Shown here piece after piece: positions 1 to 8,190 of a DNA stretch of 35,821 nt. Below the pieces are notes generated by a model, which had not been told where the DNA came from, did not search any database, and saw only the letters and a list, made by a program, of their open reading frames with translations. Source of the stretch: Dehalococcoidia bacterium (GTDB taxonomy: Bacteria > Chloroflexota > Dehalococcoidia > UBA6926). The position numbers were made by a program, and so were the translations under genes. The DNA lies in assembly GCA_009841045.1 (NCBI GenBank), contig VXMO01000022.1, positions 1 to 35,821 on the forward strand, written 5' to 3'. Each line of letters opens with the position of its first letter. Positions within the stretch are counted from its first letter, which is position 1.

Positions 1-605
1 GTTTCCTTTTCTGTAGTCTGCCCGGGAGTCGTTTGCGTAGTTTTTGTGGGCGTGGTTTCCGGTTTGGGAGTGGTTGTCGGCTCTGGTGTGGGCGCGGGTG
101 TCGGTTCCGGTGTTGGATCTGAAGGTGGCGTCGGCGCGGCTGTCGGTTCGGGTGTGGTCTCAGGCGTAGGCTCAGGGGGCGGCTCCGTCGTGGCTTCCGG
201 GGCCGGTTGCACATCGACGTTCCCCGCCAGGGGTTCCCCACAGCCGCTGTTGTTGCAGGCCTGCACCCGGATGCGCCATTGGCCGTAATCGGCTACGGTG
301 ATCGTTGCGTCCGACGCGGTGGGCAGCGGCAGCAGTCCATCGTTCAGCTTGTTTCCCGGACCGTTTACCCGCCATCGCACCCAGTAGTTGTTTGCTCCGT
401 CAACGTCGTCCCAGTCCAGAGACACGTCCAGGGAGCCGGGGGTGGCGTCTATCTGTAGGCCGGTAGGCTTGGCTGGAGGCTTCGCCTCATCGCTCGCGCC
501 CGCCGTACTGACTCCGATCCACGTCAGGGACAAAACGACGGCGGCGAGCGCCAGGAGCAGCGCAAGAACCGGGCGGAGGCGGAGGAATCGGGCGTGTCTA
601 CTCAA
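1..605 (-). CDS. Secreted fibronectin type III protein with Pro/Thr-rich tail (partial)
   Basis: Read on the minus strand, this frame is open to the window edge, so the C-terminus is missing. The N-terminus has basic residues, then a hydrophobic stretch (VLALLLALAAVVLSL, about residues 13-27) ending near TAGAS, which looks like a signal peptide. Residues about 45-130 read as one fibronectin type III domain, with hallmarks such as LDWDDVDGANNYWVRW and WRIRVQACNNSGCG. From about residue 135 the chain is a low-complexity Pro/Thr/Glu linker of PEPTPET and PTPEPT units, typical of cell-surface spacers. The frame has no ATG; TTG at 603-605 is the best start, with GAGG five bases upstream and an in-frame stop further upstream. 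Function is unknown; an exported surface or adhesion role is inference. Confidence 0.7.
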   Translation of the reverse strand, partial: MSRHARFLRLRPVLALLLALAAVVLSLTWIGVSTAGASDEAKPPAKPTGLQIDATPGSLDVSLDWDDVDGANNYWVRWRVNGPGNKLNDGLLPLPTASDATITVADYGQWRIRVQACNNSGCGEPLAGNVDVQPAPEATTEPPPEPTPETTPEPTAAPTPPSDPTPEPTPAPTPEPTTTPKPETTPTKTTQTTPGQTTEKE

Positions 606-983
606 TCCTGCCTCATGGCCCTGGGGCTGCGTGTATGCAGGAACGGGGAAAATGGCACATGAGATTCATCGTTCTCATGTGCTTTCATGAGTCCGCATTC
701 AGGTACAGCCGCTACTTACACAACTAATGCTCCACACAATGTATGCATAATACAACAAATGTCGGGCAAAACTAAACAATGCTCAGTAGAAGCGCAGATT
801 GGAGCGTGAGCGGACGAGTAGTCGATCGGCCTCAGTTCAGGAAGATGCCGACCCGGGCCGGCGCGCCGGAGGCCGCTCAATTAAAGGAAAGTGCTGCTGT
901 TTTCCACAGCGAGCGTCAGGAAAAAATCAATGTTGCGGAGGGGCTTGATCCGGTGGCAGACGCCGGAATTCACAAAGACATTG
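606..983. other. Intergenic region, no supported gene
   Basis: Apart from the inverted repeat at 655-682 I see no coding region or recognisable RNA here. The stretch from about 700 to 780 is clearly AT-richer than its surroundings and probably holds the promoter of the leftward fibronectin gene, but no convincing -35/-10 pair stands out. Open frames running rightward across the tRNA show no protein-like composition. Confidence 0.5.
655..682. promoter_or_regulatory. Perfect 10-bp inverted repeat in the leader of the fibronectin gene
   Basis: The arms gcacatgaga (655-664) and tctcatgtgc (673-682) are perfectly complementary around an 8-base spacer. The element lies about 50 bp upstream of the TTG start of the leftward fibronectin gene. 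The symmetry fits a dimeric repressor operator or an RNA hairpin in the 5' leader. It has no T-tract, so a terminator is unlikely. Confidence 0.45.
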
Positions 984-1056
984 TGGAGCTGAGGGGAGTC
1001 GAACCCCTGACCTCTTCAATGCCATTGAAGCGCTCTCCCAACTGAGCTACAGCCCC
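984..1056 (-). tRNA. tRNA-Ala (anticodon GGC)
   Basis: The minus strand folds as a standard cloverleaf of 73 bases. The acceptor stem GGGGCTG pairs with CAGCTCC with one G-U. The D arm is GCTC/GAGC, the anticodon stem CTTCA/TGAAG encloses loop ATGGCAT (anticodon GGC, alanine), and the T arm AGGGG/CCCCT carries TTCGACT. The discriminator base is A and CCA is not encoded. It reads GCC and GCU codons. Confidence 0.95.
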
Positions 1057-1176
1057 ATCGTGACAACCTGAAAATCGGACACTTTCGGCGCCGCGATGCG
1101 GCTTGTGTAGCGTGCCGATGTGCTTGCGTCCTCCAATTGTACAGTAGCGCACTGACTCAACGGCTCCGCTGCGCCC

Positions 1177-1210
1177 CTATGCATAGCGCGAAACACTACA
1201 ATGGATAGAC
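1177..1210 (+). promoter_or_regulatory. Putative metH promoter with CTATGCATAG palindrome
   Basis: A -10-like TACAAT lies at 1197-1202, followed directly by GGATAGAC. The perfect 10-bp palindrome ctatgcatag at 1177-1186 sits about where a -35 region would be. No good TTGACA is visible. The same -10 plus GGATAGAC arrangement recurs at 22744-22757. Placing the start of metH transcription here is inference. Confidence 0.4.
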
Positions 1211-1261
1211 GGTAATCAACTAAACACATGACGCCGCCGTGAGGCGCGAACGGAGACGGAG

Positions 1262-4200
1262 ATTAGCACGACGGATAACAGAGAGGCGCGGCTTGCGCGC
1301 TTACGAGAGTTACTGACCGAACGTGTCCTTGTGGTGGACGGCGCGATGGGCACGAGCATTCAGGCGCTTGGCCTGACCGCCGAGGACTTTGGGGGGCCTG
1401 AGCTTGAGGGTTGTCTCGAGTACCTCAACATCACACGGCCGGATGCCATCGCGGGGATTCACCGCGCTTTTCTGGACGCGGGCGCGGACATCATCGAAAC
1501 AAACACGTTCGGCTCAACGCCACTTGTGCTGGGCGAATATGACTTGGCCGACCGAGCGGAGGAAATCAGCCGCATTGGCGCCGAGATCGCGCGCGCCGCG
1601 GCGGATGATGCCTCCACTGAAGATCATCCCCGCTTCGTCGCGGGTTCAATGGGCCCGACAACCCGCTCTATTTCCGTGACAGCGAACGTCACGTTTGATG
1701 AACTCGTTGAACACTTTCGCGTGCAGGCTCGTGGCCTGATCACCGGCGGTGTCGATGTCTTGCTGGTTGAAACCTCGCAGGATGCGTTGAACATCAAGGC
1801 CGCGCTGGAGGGCATCGACCGCGCGAACGCCGATCTTGAGGCGGACGTTCCAATCGCCGTGCAATGCACCATCGAGACCATGGGGACGCTGCTCGCGGGG
1901 CAGGACATCGAAGCGTTCTACACGTCCTTCGCGCATCGAGACCTGCTGTGGATCGGCATGAACTGCGCGACGGGGCCGGAGTTCATGCGTGACTACGTCC
2001 GCACGCTTTCACAAATCTCCCGCTTCCCTATTGCGGTGATACCGAACGCCGGCCTGCCGGATGAAGACGGGAATTACCACGAGACGCCCGAGGGCATAGC
2101 CGCCGCGCTCGGCTCCTTCATGGATGCTGGTTGGGTCAACATCATCGGCGGATGCTGCGGTACCGTGGCGGAGCACACTGAGCACATGTGTGCCGTGACG
2201 GCCAATCGTCCTGCCCGTGCGCCCGCCGAAACTGCCGTGACCGTCGTTTCAGGGCTAGAGTCGTTGATTATCGATGACGACACCAAACCCGTTTTGATTG
2301 GCGAGCGGACGAACGTGCTTGGCAGCCGCCGATTCAAGCGCCTCATCGGTGAAGGCAGCATCGAGGAGGCGTCCGAGATCGGGCGCGACCAGATTCGCAA
2401 CGGCGCTCACGCGCTGGACGTCTGCCTGCAGGACCCCGATCGCGACGAGATTGCGGACATGAATGTGTTCCTTGAACGTCTTGTGCGCAAGACGCGCGCG
2501 CCTCTGGTCATTGACTCAACCGATGTCAACGTTATAGAAGAGGCGCTCAAGCGCACGCAGGGTAAATCGATTATCAACTCCATCAACCTGGAGGACGGTG
2601 AAGAGCGCTTTGCCGCCGTCGCGCCACTCGCCGCCCGCTATGGGGCAGCGGTGATCGTTGGCTGCATCGATGATGACCGGGAGCAGGCACAGGCCATCAC
2701 GCGGGAGCGCAAGCTGGAGATTGCCCAGCGTTCCTATCAACTGCTGACGGAGAAGTACGGCCTGCGCGGCGAAGACATCATCTTTGACGCGCTGACGTTC
2801 CCCGTCGGAACCGGCGATGAGAACTATATCGGCTCTGCCGTTGAGACCATCGAAGGTATACGGCTAATCAAGCAAGAGCTGCCGCTTGCGAAGACGACGC
2901 TCGGCATCTCCAACGTCTCGTTTGGGCTGCCGCAGGCGGGGCGTGAGGCCCTGAACGCGGTGATGCTCTACCACTGCGTTCAGGCCGGTCTCGATAGCGC
3001 CATCGTGAACACGGGCGGCCTCGTGCGGTATGCGGCGCTCTCGGAAGAGGAACGCGCGCTGTGCGACGATCTTATCTTCTGGCGCGGCGACGACCCCATA
3101 GCCGCGTTTGCCGCCCACTACCGTAATCGACAAGCGACCACCGCCGAGCAGAGCGCTGATCGCATGGAGGGACTGTCCCTGGACGAGCGCATCGCACTGC
3201 GTGTCGTTGAGGGGACGCGCGAGGGCATGACACCTGACCTTGATTCGGCTCTTGAAGAGCGCCCGCCTCTTGAGATTATCAACGGCCCGCTGATGGCCGG
3301 CATGGACGAGGTGGGGCGGTTGTTTGCGGCGAATGAATTGATTGTCGCCGAGGTGCTTGAATCGGCGGAGGTGATGAAAGCCGCCGTCGCGCATCTAGAG
3401 CCGCACATGGAATCGACCGAAACAAGCTCACGCGGCAAAGTGTTGCTGGCCACCGTGAAGGGTGACGTTCATGACATCGGCAAGAACCTCGTTGATATCA
3501 TCCTGTCCAACAACGGCTATCGCGTAATCAACCGTGGAATCAAGGTGCCTCCGGGCGAGTTGATTGAGGCGTTTCATGAGCACAGGCCGGACATGATTGG
3601 CCTGTCCGGTCTCTTGGTGAAATCTGCCCAGATGATGGTCGAGACCGTGCGTGATTTCACGGAGGCGGGCGTCGACGTGCCGATTCTTGTGGGCGGCGCG
3701 GCGTTGAGCAATAGATTTACTCGCCTTCGCATCGCGCCTGAATACGAGGGCCTTGTTGCATACGCTCAGGACGCTATGACGGGTCTTGACCTTGCCAACC
3801 GCCTCCGGTCGGAAGAGGACAAGGAGCGGCTTGTGGATGAGTTGCAGGCCGAAACGGATACCATCCGCAGCCAGGACGCGGCTCGTTCCGTCGCGCCATC
3901 TGCTGACGGCCGCGCGCCCGCAGTCATCACGCCCGTCGATGCGCCCCCGCGCCCGCCGGATCTGATTGAACACACCTTGTTTGATTACGATCTTGACGAG
4001 GTGTTCTCGTACATTAACCCGACCATGCTCTACGTCCGTCACCTTGGATATCGAGGCCGTTTCCTTGAAGATCTGGAAAACGGCAATGAGCGAGCGGTTG
4101 AGCTGCATGAACGCGTCCTCCGCGTGCAGCGTGAGATGGCGTCACGTCCTGACATTCGCGCGTCAGCCGTCTTTCGCTTCTTCCGCGCCGCTCGTGACAG

Positions 4201-4789
4201 GGAGGATGTCCTGATCCTCTCACCGGATGGAGAGCACACGCTGGAACGACTGCAATTCGGCAGGCAGGCTGGGGGAGAGGGACTGAGCCTCGCTGATTAC
4301 GTGCGTTCAGATGGTGCGCCGGACTATCTCGGCGCGTTTGTCACGACGGTCGGGCCGGGCGTGCGCGCCCTGGCCGATGAGTGGAAGAACACGGGCGAAT
4401 ACCTCGATTCCCACATCCTGCAGGTGCTGGCACTGGAAGGCGCAGAGGGATTTGCGGAGCTGTTGCACCAGCGAATGCGCTCGATGTGGGGATTCGCCGA
4501 TCCGGCTGACATCACCAAACCGGACCTCTTCCGCGCCGCATACCACGGCAAGCGGTATTCGTTTGGGTATCCTGCGTGCCCGAGGCTGGAAGATCAGGAA
4601 ATCCTGTGGCGGCTGCTCAATCCGGTGGAGACCATCGGCGTCAATCTGACTGAGGAAATGATGATGGAGCCCGAGGGCTCAGTCAGCGCGCTCGTTTTTC
4701 ACCATCCGCAGGCCAAGTATTTCAACCTCTCCAATGAGGACACGGAGAGACTGGAGCAGCGGATCGGCCAAGCGGCAACGCCTGCCTAG
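1262..4789 (+). CDS. metH: Cobalamin-dependent methionine synthase MetH
   Basis: Transfers the methyl group of 5-methyl-tetrahydrofolate to homocysteine via methylcobalamin, giving methionine in the cytoplasm. All modules are present. Numbered from the GTG at 1331: a homocysteine-binding barrel (1-300) with zinc ligands Cys212 (MNCATG) and Cys275/Cys276 (GGCCGT); a pterin-binding barrel (about 320-590); a cobalamin cap and Rossmann domain (about 610-830) with GDVHDIG and ligand His714; and an AdoMet-binding reactivation domain (about 880-1150) with RYSFGYPACPRLEDQ. A start at GTG 1331 would cut into the first conserved strand (LVVDGAMGTS). The frame stays open upstream to 1232 and encodes a family-like RLARLRELLTERVLV. 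There is no ATG, GTG or TTG upstream in frame, so ATT at 1262, preceded by GGAG at 1252-1255, is my choice (1,175 aa, near the usual 1,200). CTG 1313 is the alternative. Confidence 0.93.
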   Translation: MSTTDNREARLARLRELLTERVLVVDGAMGTSIQALGLTAEDFGGPELEGCLEYLNITRPDAIAGIHRAFLDAGADIIETNTFGSTPLVLGEYDLADRAEEISRIGAEIARAAADDASTEDHPRFVAGSMGPTTRSISVTANVTFDELVEHFRVQARGLITGGVDVLLVETSQDALNIKAALEGIDRANADLEADVPIAVQCTIETMGTLLAGQDIEAFYTSFAHRDLLWIGMNCATGPEFMRDYVRTLSQISRFPIAVIPNAGLPDEDGNYHETPEGIAAALGSFMDAGWVNIIGGCCGTVAEHTEHMCAVTANRPARAPAETAVTVVSGLESLIIDDDTKPVLIGERTNVLGSRRFKRLIGEGSIEEASEIGRDQIRNGAHALDVCLQDPDRDEIADMNVFLERLVRKTRAPLVIDSTDVNVIEEALKRTQGKSIINSINLEDGEERFAAVAPLAARYGAAVIVGCIDDDREQAQAITRERKLEIAQRSYQLLTEKYGLRGEDIIFDALTFPVGTGDENYIGSAVETIEGIRLIKQELPLAKTTLGISNVSFGLPQAGREALNAVMLYHCVQAGLDSAIVNTGGLVRYAALSEEERALCDDLIFWRGDDPIAAFAAHYRNRQATTAEQSADRMEGLSLDERIALRVVEGTREGMTPDLDSALEERPPLEIINGPLMAGMDEVGRLFAANELIVAEVLESAEVMKAAVAHLEPHMESTETSSRGKVLLATVKGDVHDIGKNLVDIILSNNGYRVINRGIKVPPGELIEAFHEHRPDMIGLSGLLVKSAQMMVETVRDFTEAGVDVPILVGGAALSNRFTRLRIAPEYEGLVAYAQDAMTGLDLANRLRSEEDKERLVDELQAETDTIRSQDAARSVAPSADGRAPAVITPVDAPPRPPDLIEHTLFDYDLDEVFSYINPTMLYVRHLGYRGRFLEDLENGNERAVELHERVLRVQREMASRPDIRASAVFRFFRAARDREDVLILSPDGEHTLERLQFGRQAGGEGLSLADYVRSDGAPDYLGAFVTTVGPGVRALADEWKNTGEYLDSHILQVLALEGAEGFAELLHQRMRSMWGFADPADITKPDLFRAAYHGKRYSFGYPACPRLEDQEILWRLLNPVETIGVNLTEEMMMEPEGSVSALVFHHPQAKYFNLSNEDTERLEQRIGQAATPA

Positions 4790-4795
4790 CGCCTC

Positions 4796-4801
4796 TATAA
4801 T
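4796..4801 (+). promoter_or_regulatory. Putative -10 box for the sirtuin operon
   Basis: A perfect TATAAT lies in the short gap after metH, 35 bp before the sirtuin ATG, with GGAGAA as the likely ribosome binding site in between. No clear -35 hexamer is seen. It suggests the sirtuin and DUF1015 genes have their own promoter. Confidence 0.4.
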
Positions 4802-4836
4802 CACTGGACAGGCCACTTGGAGAACGGTGTGATTAC

Positions 4837-5658
4837 ATGACTCTTCCCGACTCGGTGCGAGCCGCACTGGAAGATGCCGCGCAGACCATTGTGGAGGCGA
4901 CGTACGTTACCGCGCTTGCCGGCGCGGGCATGTCCGCCGAGAGCGGAATACCCACGTTTCGCGGCCCCGGCGGTCTCTGGAAAAAGTACGGTGAACCGGA
5001 CAATCTCGGCTATCAACGCTTCCTCAAAGATCCGCAACAGTGGTGGGAGGAGCGGCTGAGCGAAAACCAGATGCCGGAGATGCGAGAGGCACTGGAAAAG
5101 GCGGAGCCGAATCCCGGCCATTACGCGTTGGTTGACCTTGAGCGTATCGGTGCACTGCGCCACCTTGTGACGCAGAACGTTGATAACCTTCATCGCGCCG
5201 CCGGCAGTGAGAGCATCTCCGAGATTCACGGCAATCACACGCTGATTCGATGTATCAAGTGCGTCCGTCGATTCAGACGAGATGAGATTTCACTTGATAA
5301 ACTGCCGCCCGAGTGCCCGACCTGCGATGGTTTACTCAAGACTGATACGGTCATGTTCGGAGAACCCATTCCACCGGACGTTCTTCGGCGCTGCCAGGAG
5401 GAGGCAGCTCTGAGCGACTGCGTTCTAATCCTGGGCACGTCGGCAATCGTCTACCCGGCCGCCGCCCTCCCGGAGGTGGCGCGTCGGCTGAACGGAGCGA
5501 CGCTGATTGAGATCAATCCAAATGAGACGGCTCTCACGGAGGTGTGCGATATCGTCGTCCGCGCCCCAACCGGAGAGGCCCTGCCGGAGCTGGTGACAGC
5601 CGTGCGTCGGGCGCAGGGGCATGGTGAGGTCTCCGGCGGCATTCTGGAGGCGACGTAG
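4837..5658 (+). CDS. SIR2-family NAD-dependent protein deacylase (sirtuin)
   Basis: Removes acyl groups from lysine side chains using NAD, releasing nicotinamide and O-acyl-ADP-ribose; acts in the cytoplasm. The 273-residue chain has the full motif set: the NAD loop GAGMSAESGIPTFRG (29-43), TQNVDNLH (112-119), the catalytic His131 in IHGNH, a structural zinc site of Cys139/Cys142 and Cys160/Cys163, and LGTSAIVYP (199-207) lining the cofactor pocket. The ATG at 4837 follows GGAGAA at a workable distance and gives the usual family length. The next gene starts two bases after the stop, so the two are probably co-transcribed. Acyl-group preference (acetyl against succinyl) cannot be told safely from sequence. 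Bacterial targets often include acyl-CoA synthetases, but none is adjacent. Confidence 0.93.
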   Translation: MTLPDSVRAALEDAAQTIVEATYVTALAGAGMSAESGIPTFRGPGGLWKKYGEPDNLGYQRFLKDPQQWWEERLSENQMPEMREALEKAEPNPGHYALVDLERIGALRHLVTQNVDNLHRAAGSESISEIHGNHTLIRCIKCVRRFRRDEISLDKLPPECPTCDGLLKTDTVMFGEPIPPDVLRRCQEEAALSDCVLILGTSAIVYPAAALPEVARRLNGATLIEINPNETALTEVCDIVVRAPTGEALPELVTAVRRAQGHGEVSGGILEAT

Positions 5659-5659
5659 A

Positions 5660-6982
5660 TTGGCTGAGGCCCTCTTCCGTCCCTTTCGCGGTTGGCGCTA
5701 CGATACGACCCGTGCAGGAGACCTGGGAGCTCTCGCCGCGCCACCATATGACGTCATCGCGCCGTCCGATGTGAATCGACTGCTTGAAGCCAACTCACAC
5801 AATGTGATTCGACTTGAACTGCCCTCTGCCGTCGATGCGGCCGATCCATATGGTTCAGCGAGCAAAACGTGGAATGAGTGGACGCTAAACGGTTTCCTGC
5901 GGCGCGATGAGGCTGCTCATTTCTACCTCGTTCGCCATACGTTCACACTCGGCGGTGTGAGAACCAGCCGCTTCGAGATTCTGGGCGCGATTCGGTTGGC
6001 GCAGTGGGAGCAGGGCGCCGTGCTACCGCACGAGCATACGCATGAGGCCGCCAAGCGCGATCGCCTCATGCTAATGAACGCCCTCCATGCGAACATCAGC
6101 CCAATCATGGCGCTGTATGAGGACGATGACGGCGCGATTCGAATGCTGCTCCGGGCTATATCATCGCGACCGCCGGACTCGTCGTTCACAGATCTTGCCG
6201 GAGACGATTATGACGTCTGGCACGTGTCCGATTCGGGAGAGGCCGGGGCGATCAGGCTGGGAGTAGCCGGCCCATTGTTCGTTGCGGACGGCCATCACCG
6301 CTATGAGACGGCGCTAACGTACCTCGGCCAGCAGCCCGATGAGGCAAACGACGGTGAACACGCGCCCGGATATATCCTGGCGGCACTCACTTCCATCGAA
6401 GATCCGGGCCTGGTCAGCCTTCCGTATCATCGTCTGATTCAAGGATTGCCGGACGATGCTCGCGCGCGGCTGATGCGGCAGGTGGAGACGTATTTCAGGG
6501 CGGAAGAGATTACCATTGGCGGCCTTTCCGACACCGAGGCGGCTGAGAGATTTGCTTCGGCAATGAAAGCGCAAAATGCGCCGATGATGGCTCTGATCGA
6601 GCCACCCGGAGACGTTCTCAAGCTTCTCCGCCCTTTGGAACCCGGCATCTTCGAGGGGCTACTGACGGGAGAGTCAGAGGCATGGAGCCGACTTGCGCCA
6701 TGTGTTTTTCTGGACGTTCTGCTCACGCACGGGGTGGGCGCAGACCAGCACGAGGCAGAGACCCGCGGCTGGCTGTCCTATCCGCGTGATGCCGCAGAGG
6801 CGATAGAGGCCGTTCGCGCAGGCGGCTGTGATGCAGGCTTCCTTCTGCAAGCGGTGAGTATGGCGGATATGACAGAGGCGGCGGAGGCCGGCGAGCGCCT
6901 GCCGCAAAAGTCGACGTACTTCTTTCCGAAGGTTGCGACGGGAATTGTTTTGAACTCTCTGGCAGGACGACTCGAAGACTAG
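5660..6982 (+). CDS. DUF1015 family protein
   Basis: A 440-residue protein of the DUF1015 family, with the typical opening FRPFRGWRYD, APPYDVI near residue 30, and the conserved block VADGHHRYETAL near residue 210. No reaction is established for the family as far as I know; it is a widespread soluble cytoplasmic protein, often beside serine or redox metabolism genes. I start it at TTG 5660, with GGAGG nine bases upstream, because family members begin only a few residues before the FRPFRGW motif. An ATG at 5621 would overlap the sirtuin and add an Arg-rich, non-conserved leader. It lies one base after the sirtuin stop, so an operon is likely. HGHH-like histidines suggest a metal or phosphate site, but this is inference. 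Confidence 0.85.
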   Translation: MAEALFRPFRGWRYDTTRAGDLGALAAPPYDVIAPSDVNRLLEANSHNVIRLELPSAVDAADPYGSASKTWNEWTLNGFLRRDEAAHFYLVRHTFTLGGVRTSRFEILGAIRLAQWEQGAVLPHEHTHEAAKRDRLMLMNALHANISPIMALYEDDDGAIRMLLRAISSRPPDSSFTDLAGDDYDVWHVSDSGEAGAIRLGVAGPLFVADGHHRYETALTYLGQQPDEANDGEHAPGYILAALTSIEDPGLVSLPYHRLIQGLPDDARARLMRQVETYFRAEEITIGGLSDTEAAERFASAMKAQNAPMMALIEPPGDVLKLLRPLEPGIFEGLLTGESEAWSRLAPCVFLDVLLTHGVGADQHEAETRGWLSYPRDAAEAIEAVRAGGCDAGFLLQAVSMADMTEAAEAGERLPQKSTYFFPKVATGIVLNSLAGRLED

Positions 6983-7058
6983 TACACTGTCTGGACTTTG
7001 GGGTATCCTGTTCGGCCAACCTGGCCCCGCATAGCCCACTCTCAGATTGGAGTTTCAT

Positions 7059-7550
7059 ATGACGACGGACAGCGCATCTACAGACAACAGCGTGTACATC
7101 AGCGCCGAGGGACTGGAGCGGATGAAGGAGGAGCTTGAAGAGCTTCGCAACATCCGCAGGCCTGAGGTTGCGGAGATGATCCAACGCGCCAAGGAGCTTG
7201 GTGACATTACGGACAGCGCCCAGTACGACGCCGCGAAGAACGAGCAGGCCTTTCTCGAAGGCCGCATTCGTCAGCTTGAGGACAACGTTCGGCGCGCCGT
7301 CATCATCGAAGATCAGGGTGATCAGGCCGATGGGCAGGTTCGCGTTGGATCAACCGTTGTCGTTGTCGATTCTGACGGCCAGGAGGAACGATGGACCATC
7401 GTTGGCCGCGCAGAGGCGGATGCCGCAAGCGGACGGATCTCTAATGAATCGCCGGTTGGGAGCGCTCTAATCGGCAAGAAGAAGGGCGATACGTTCGAGA
7501 TCGATATTCCTGCCGGCAAGCTCGGTTTCACGGTCTCCGCGGTGGAGTAG
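7059..7550 (+). CDS. greA: Transcription elongation factor GreA
   Basis: Binds the secondary channel of RNA polymerase and stimulates cleavage of backtracked RNA. The 163-residue protein has the two GreA parts: an N-terminal antiparallel coiled coil (about residues 12-85, LERMKEELEELRNIRRPEV...) and a C-terminal FKBP-like domain (about 90-163, with RISNESPVGSALIGKKKGD). At the coiled-coil tip the family motif GDL-x-ENAEY appears as GDITDSAQY, so the first acidic residue is kept and the second is Asp rather than Glu. The ATG at 7059 is chosen because GGAG sits six bases upstream; the TTG at 7047 has no such signal. It is followed 25 bp later by a close paralog. Confidence 0.93.
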   Translation: MTTDSASTDNSVYISAEGLERMKEELEELRNIRRPEVAEMIQRAKELGDITDSAQYDAAKNEQAFLEGRIRQLEDNVRRAVIIEDQGDQADGQVRVGSTVVVVDSDGQEERWTIVGRAEADAASGRISNESPVGSALIGKKKGDTFEIDIPAGKLGFTVSAVE

Positions 7551-7575
7551 CCCTCGCAGTAGTGGCGGATGTCCC

Positions 7576-8037
7576 ATGTACGTCAGTGTCGAAGGATTGG
7601 AGCGTATCAAGAATGAACTTGAGGAGCTCCGAAATGTGCGCCGACCAGAAGTTGCAGAACTGATTCGGCGCGCAAGAGAGATTGGCGATATTACTGACGA
7701 CAGCGGTCAATATGAAGCTGCCAAAGATGCGCAAATGTTTCTTGAGGGTCGCATTCGCCAGCTTGAGGACAGCGTGCGCCGCGCCGTCATTATCGAAGAT
7801 CAGAGTAATCAAGCTGATGGCCGGGTTCGTATCGGATCGACCGTCGTTGTAATCGATTCTGAGGGTCTAGAGGAACGCTGGACGATCGTTGGACAAGCAG
7901 AGGCGGATGCTGCACACGGCCGCATCTCCAATGAATCACCAGTTGGCGGAGCACTAGTTGGTAAGGAGGTCGGAGATAGCGTCCAGATTGAGACACCCCT
8001 AGGCACACAGACCTTTACTGTTTCGGTCGTGGATTAA
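7576..8037 (+). CDS. Second GreA-family factor (tandem paralog)
   Basis: A 153-residue GreA-type protein, very similar to the preceding gene throughout both the coiled coil and the FKBP-like domain (shared RISNESPVG block and ERWTIVG strand). It lacks the polar N-terminal extension of the first copy. At the loop tip it reads GDITDDSGQY where the neighbour has GDITDSAQY, so one residue is inserted just after the second acidic position, which may alter catalytic geometry. Third-codon positions look more AT-rich than in the first copy, hinting at divergence or separate acquisition. ATG 7576 follows GGCGGA six bases upstream. It probably shares a transcript with greA. It may be a functional isoform or a factor that binds polymerase without the same cleavage activity; the second is inference. 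Confidence 0.88.
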   Translation: MYVSVEGLERIKNELEELRNVRRPEVAELIRRAREIGDITDDSGQYEAAKDAQMFLEGRIRQLEDSVRRAVIIEDQSNQADGRVRIGSTVVVIDSEGLEERWTIVGQAEADAAHGRISNESPVGGALVGKEVGDSVQIETPLGTQTFTVSVVD

Positions 8038-8190
8038 CTCTCTTCGCGCACTCATATTCGCCATGGCTTGGCATGCACTGACTGATTCAGAAACAGGGAA
8101 CATCGATCTCAAGTTAGTTGAAGACTGAGGCTATCCAGCAAAATCTGTTTCGGTAACCTCTGCAATACGGTCCGTTCGGGAGATGGGAAA

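Noticed and set aside
46-288. Gly/Val-rich rightward frame (repeated GSGVG units)
   Set aside because: It is the complement of the Pro/Thr-rich tail of the leftward fibronectin protein; repeats in one strand create repeats in the other, and there is no ribosome binding site.
1087-1102. Shared string ggcgccgcgatgcggc with the hairpin near 10460
   Set aside because: Both are short GC palindromes built from the same self-complementary bases; sixteen identical bases of this kind in a GC-rich genome can arise by chance.
1060-1260. Cobalamin or SAM riboswitch upstream of metH
   Set aside because: Searched for B12-box-like and SAM-I core strings; only a weak gcgcactg match and one small hairpin (1090-1102) were seen, without the surrounding helices.
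2864-4108. Long leftward frames (176 and 226 codons) inside metH
   Set aside because: They are antisense shadows of a GC-rich coding frame, with no start signals and no protein-like motifs.
7059-8037. The two GreA frames as one frameshifted gene
   Set aside because: Each copy has a complete coiled coil and C-terminal domain with its own start and stop; they are duplicates, not halves.
8038-8190. gaaacag/ctgtttc inverted repeat before the accessory gene
   Set aside because: Only seven bases per arm and about 45 bp apart; too weak to call an operator.
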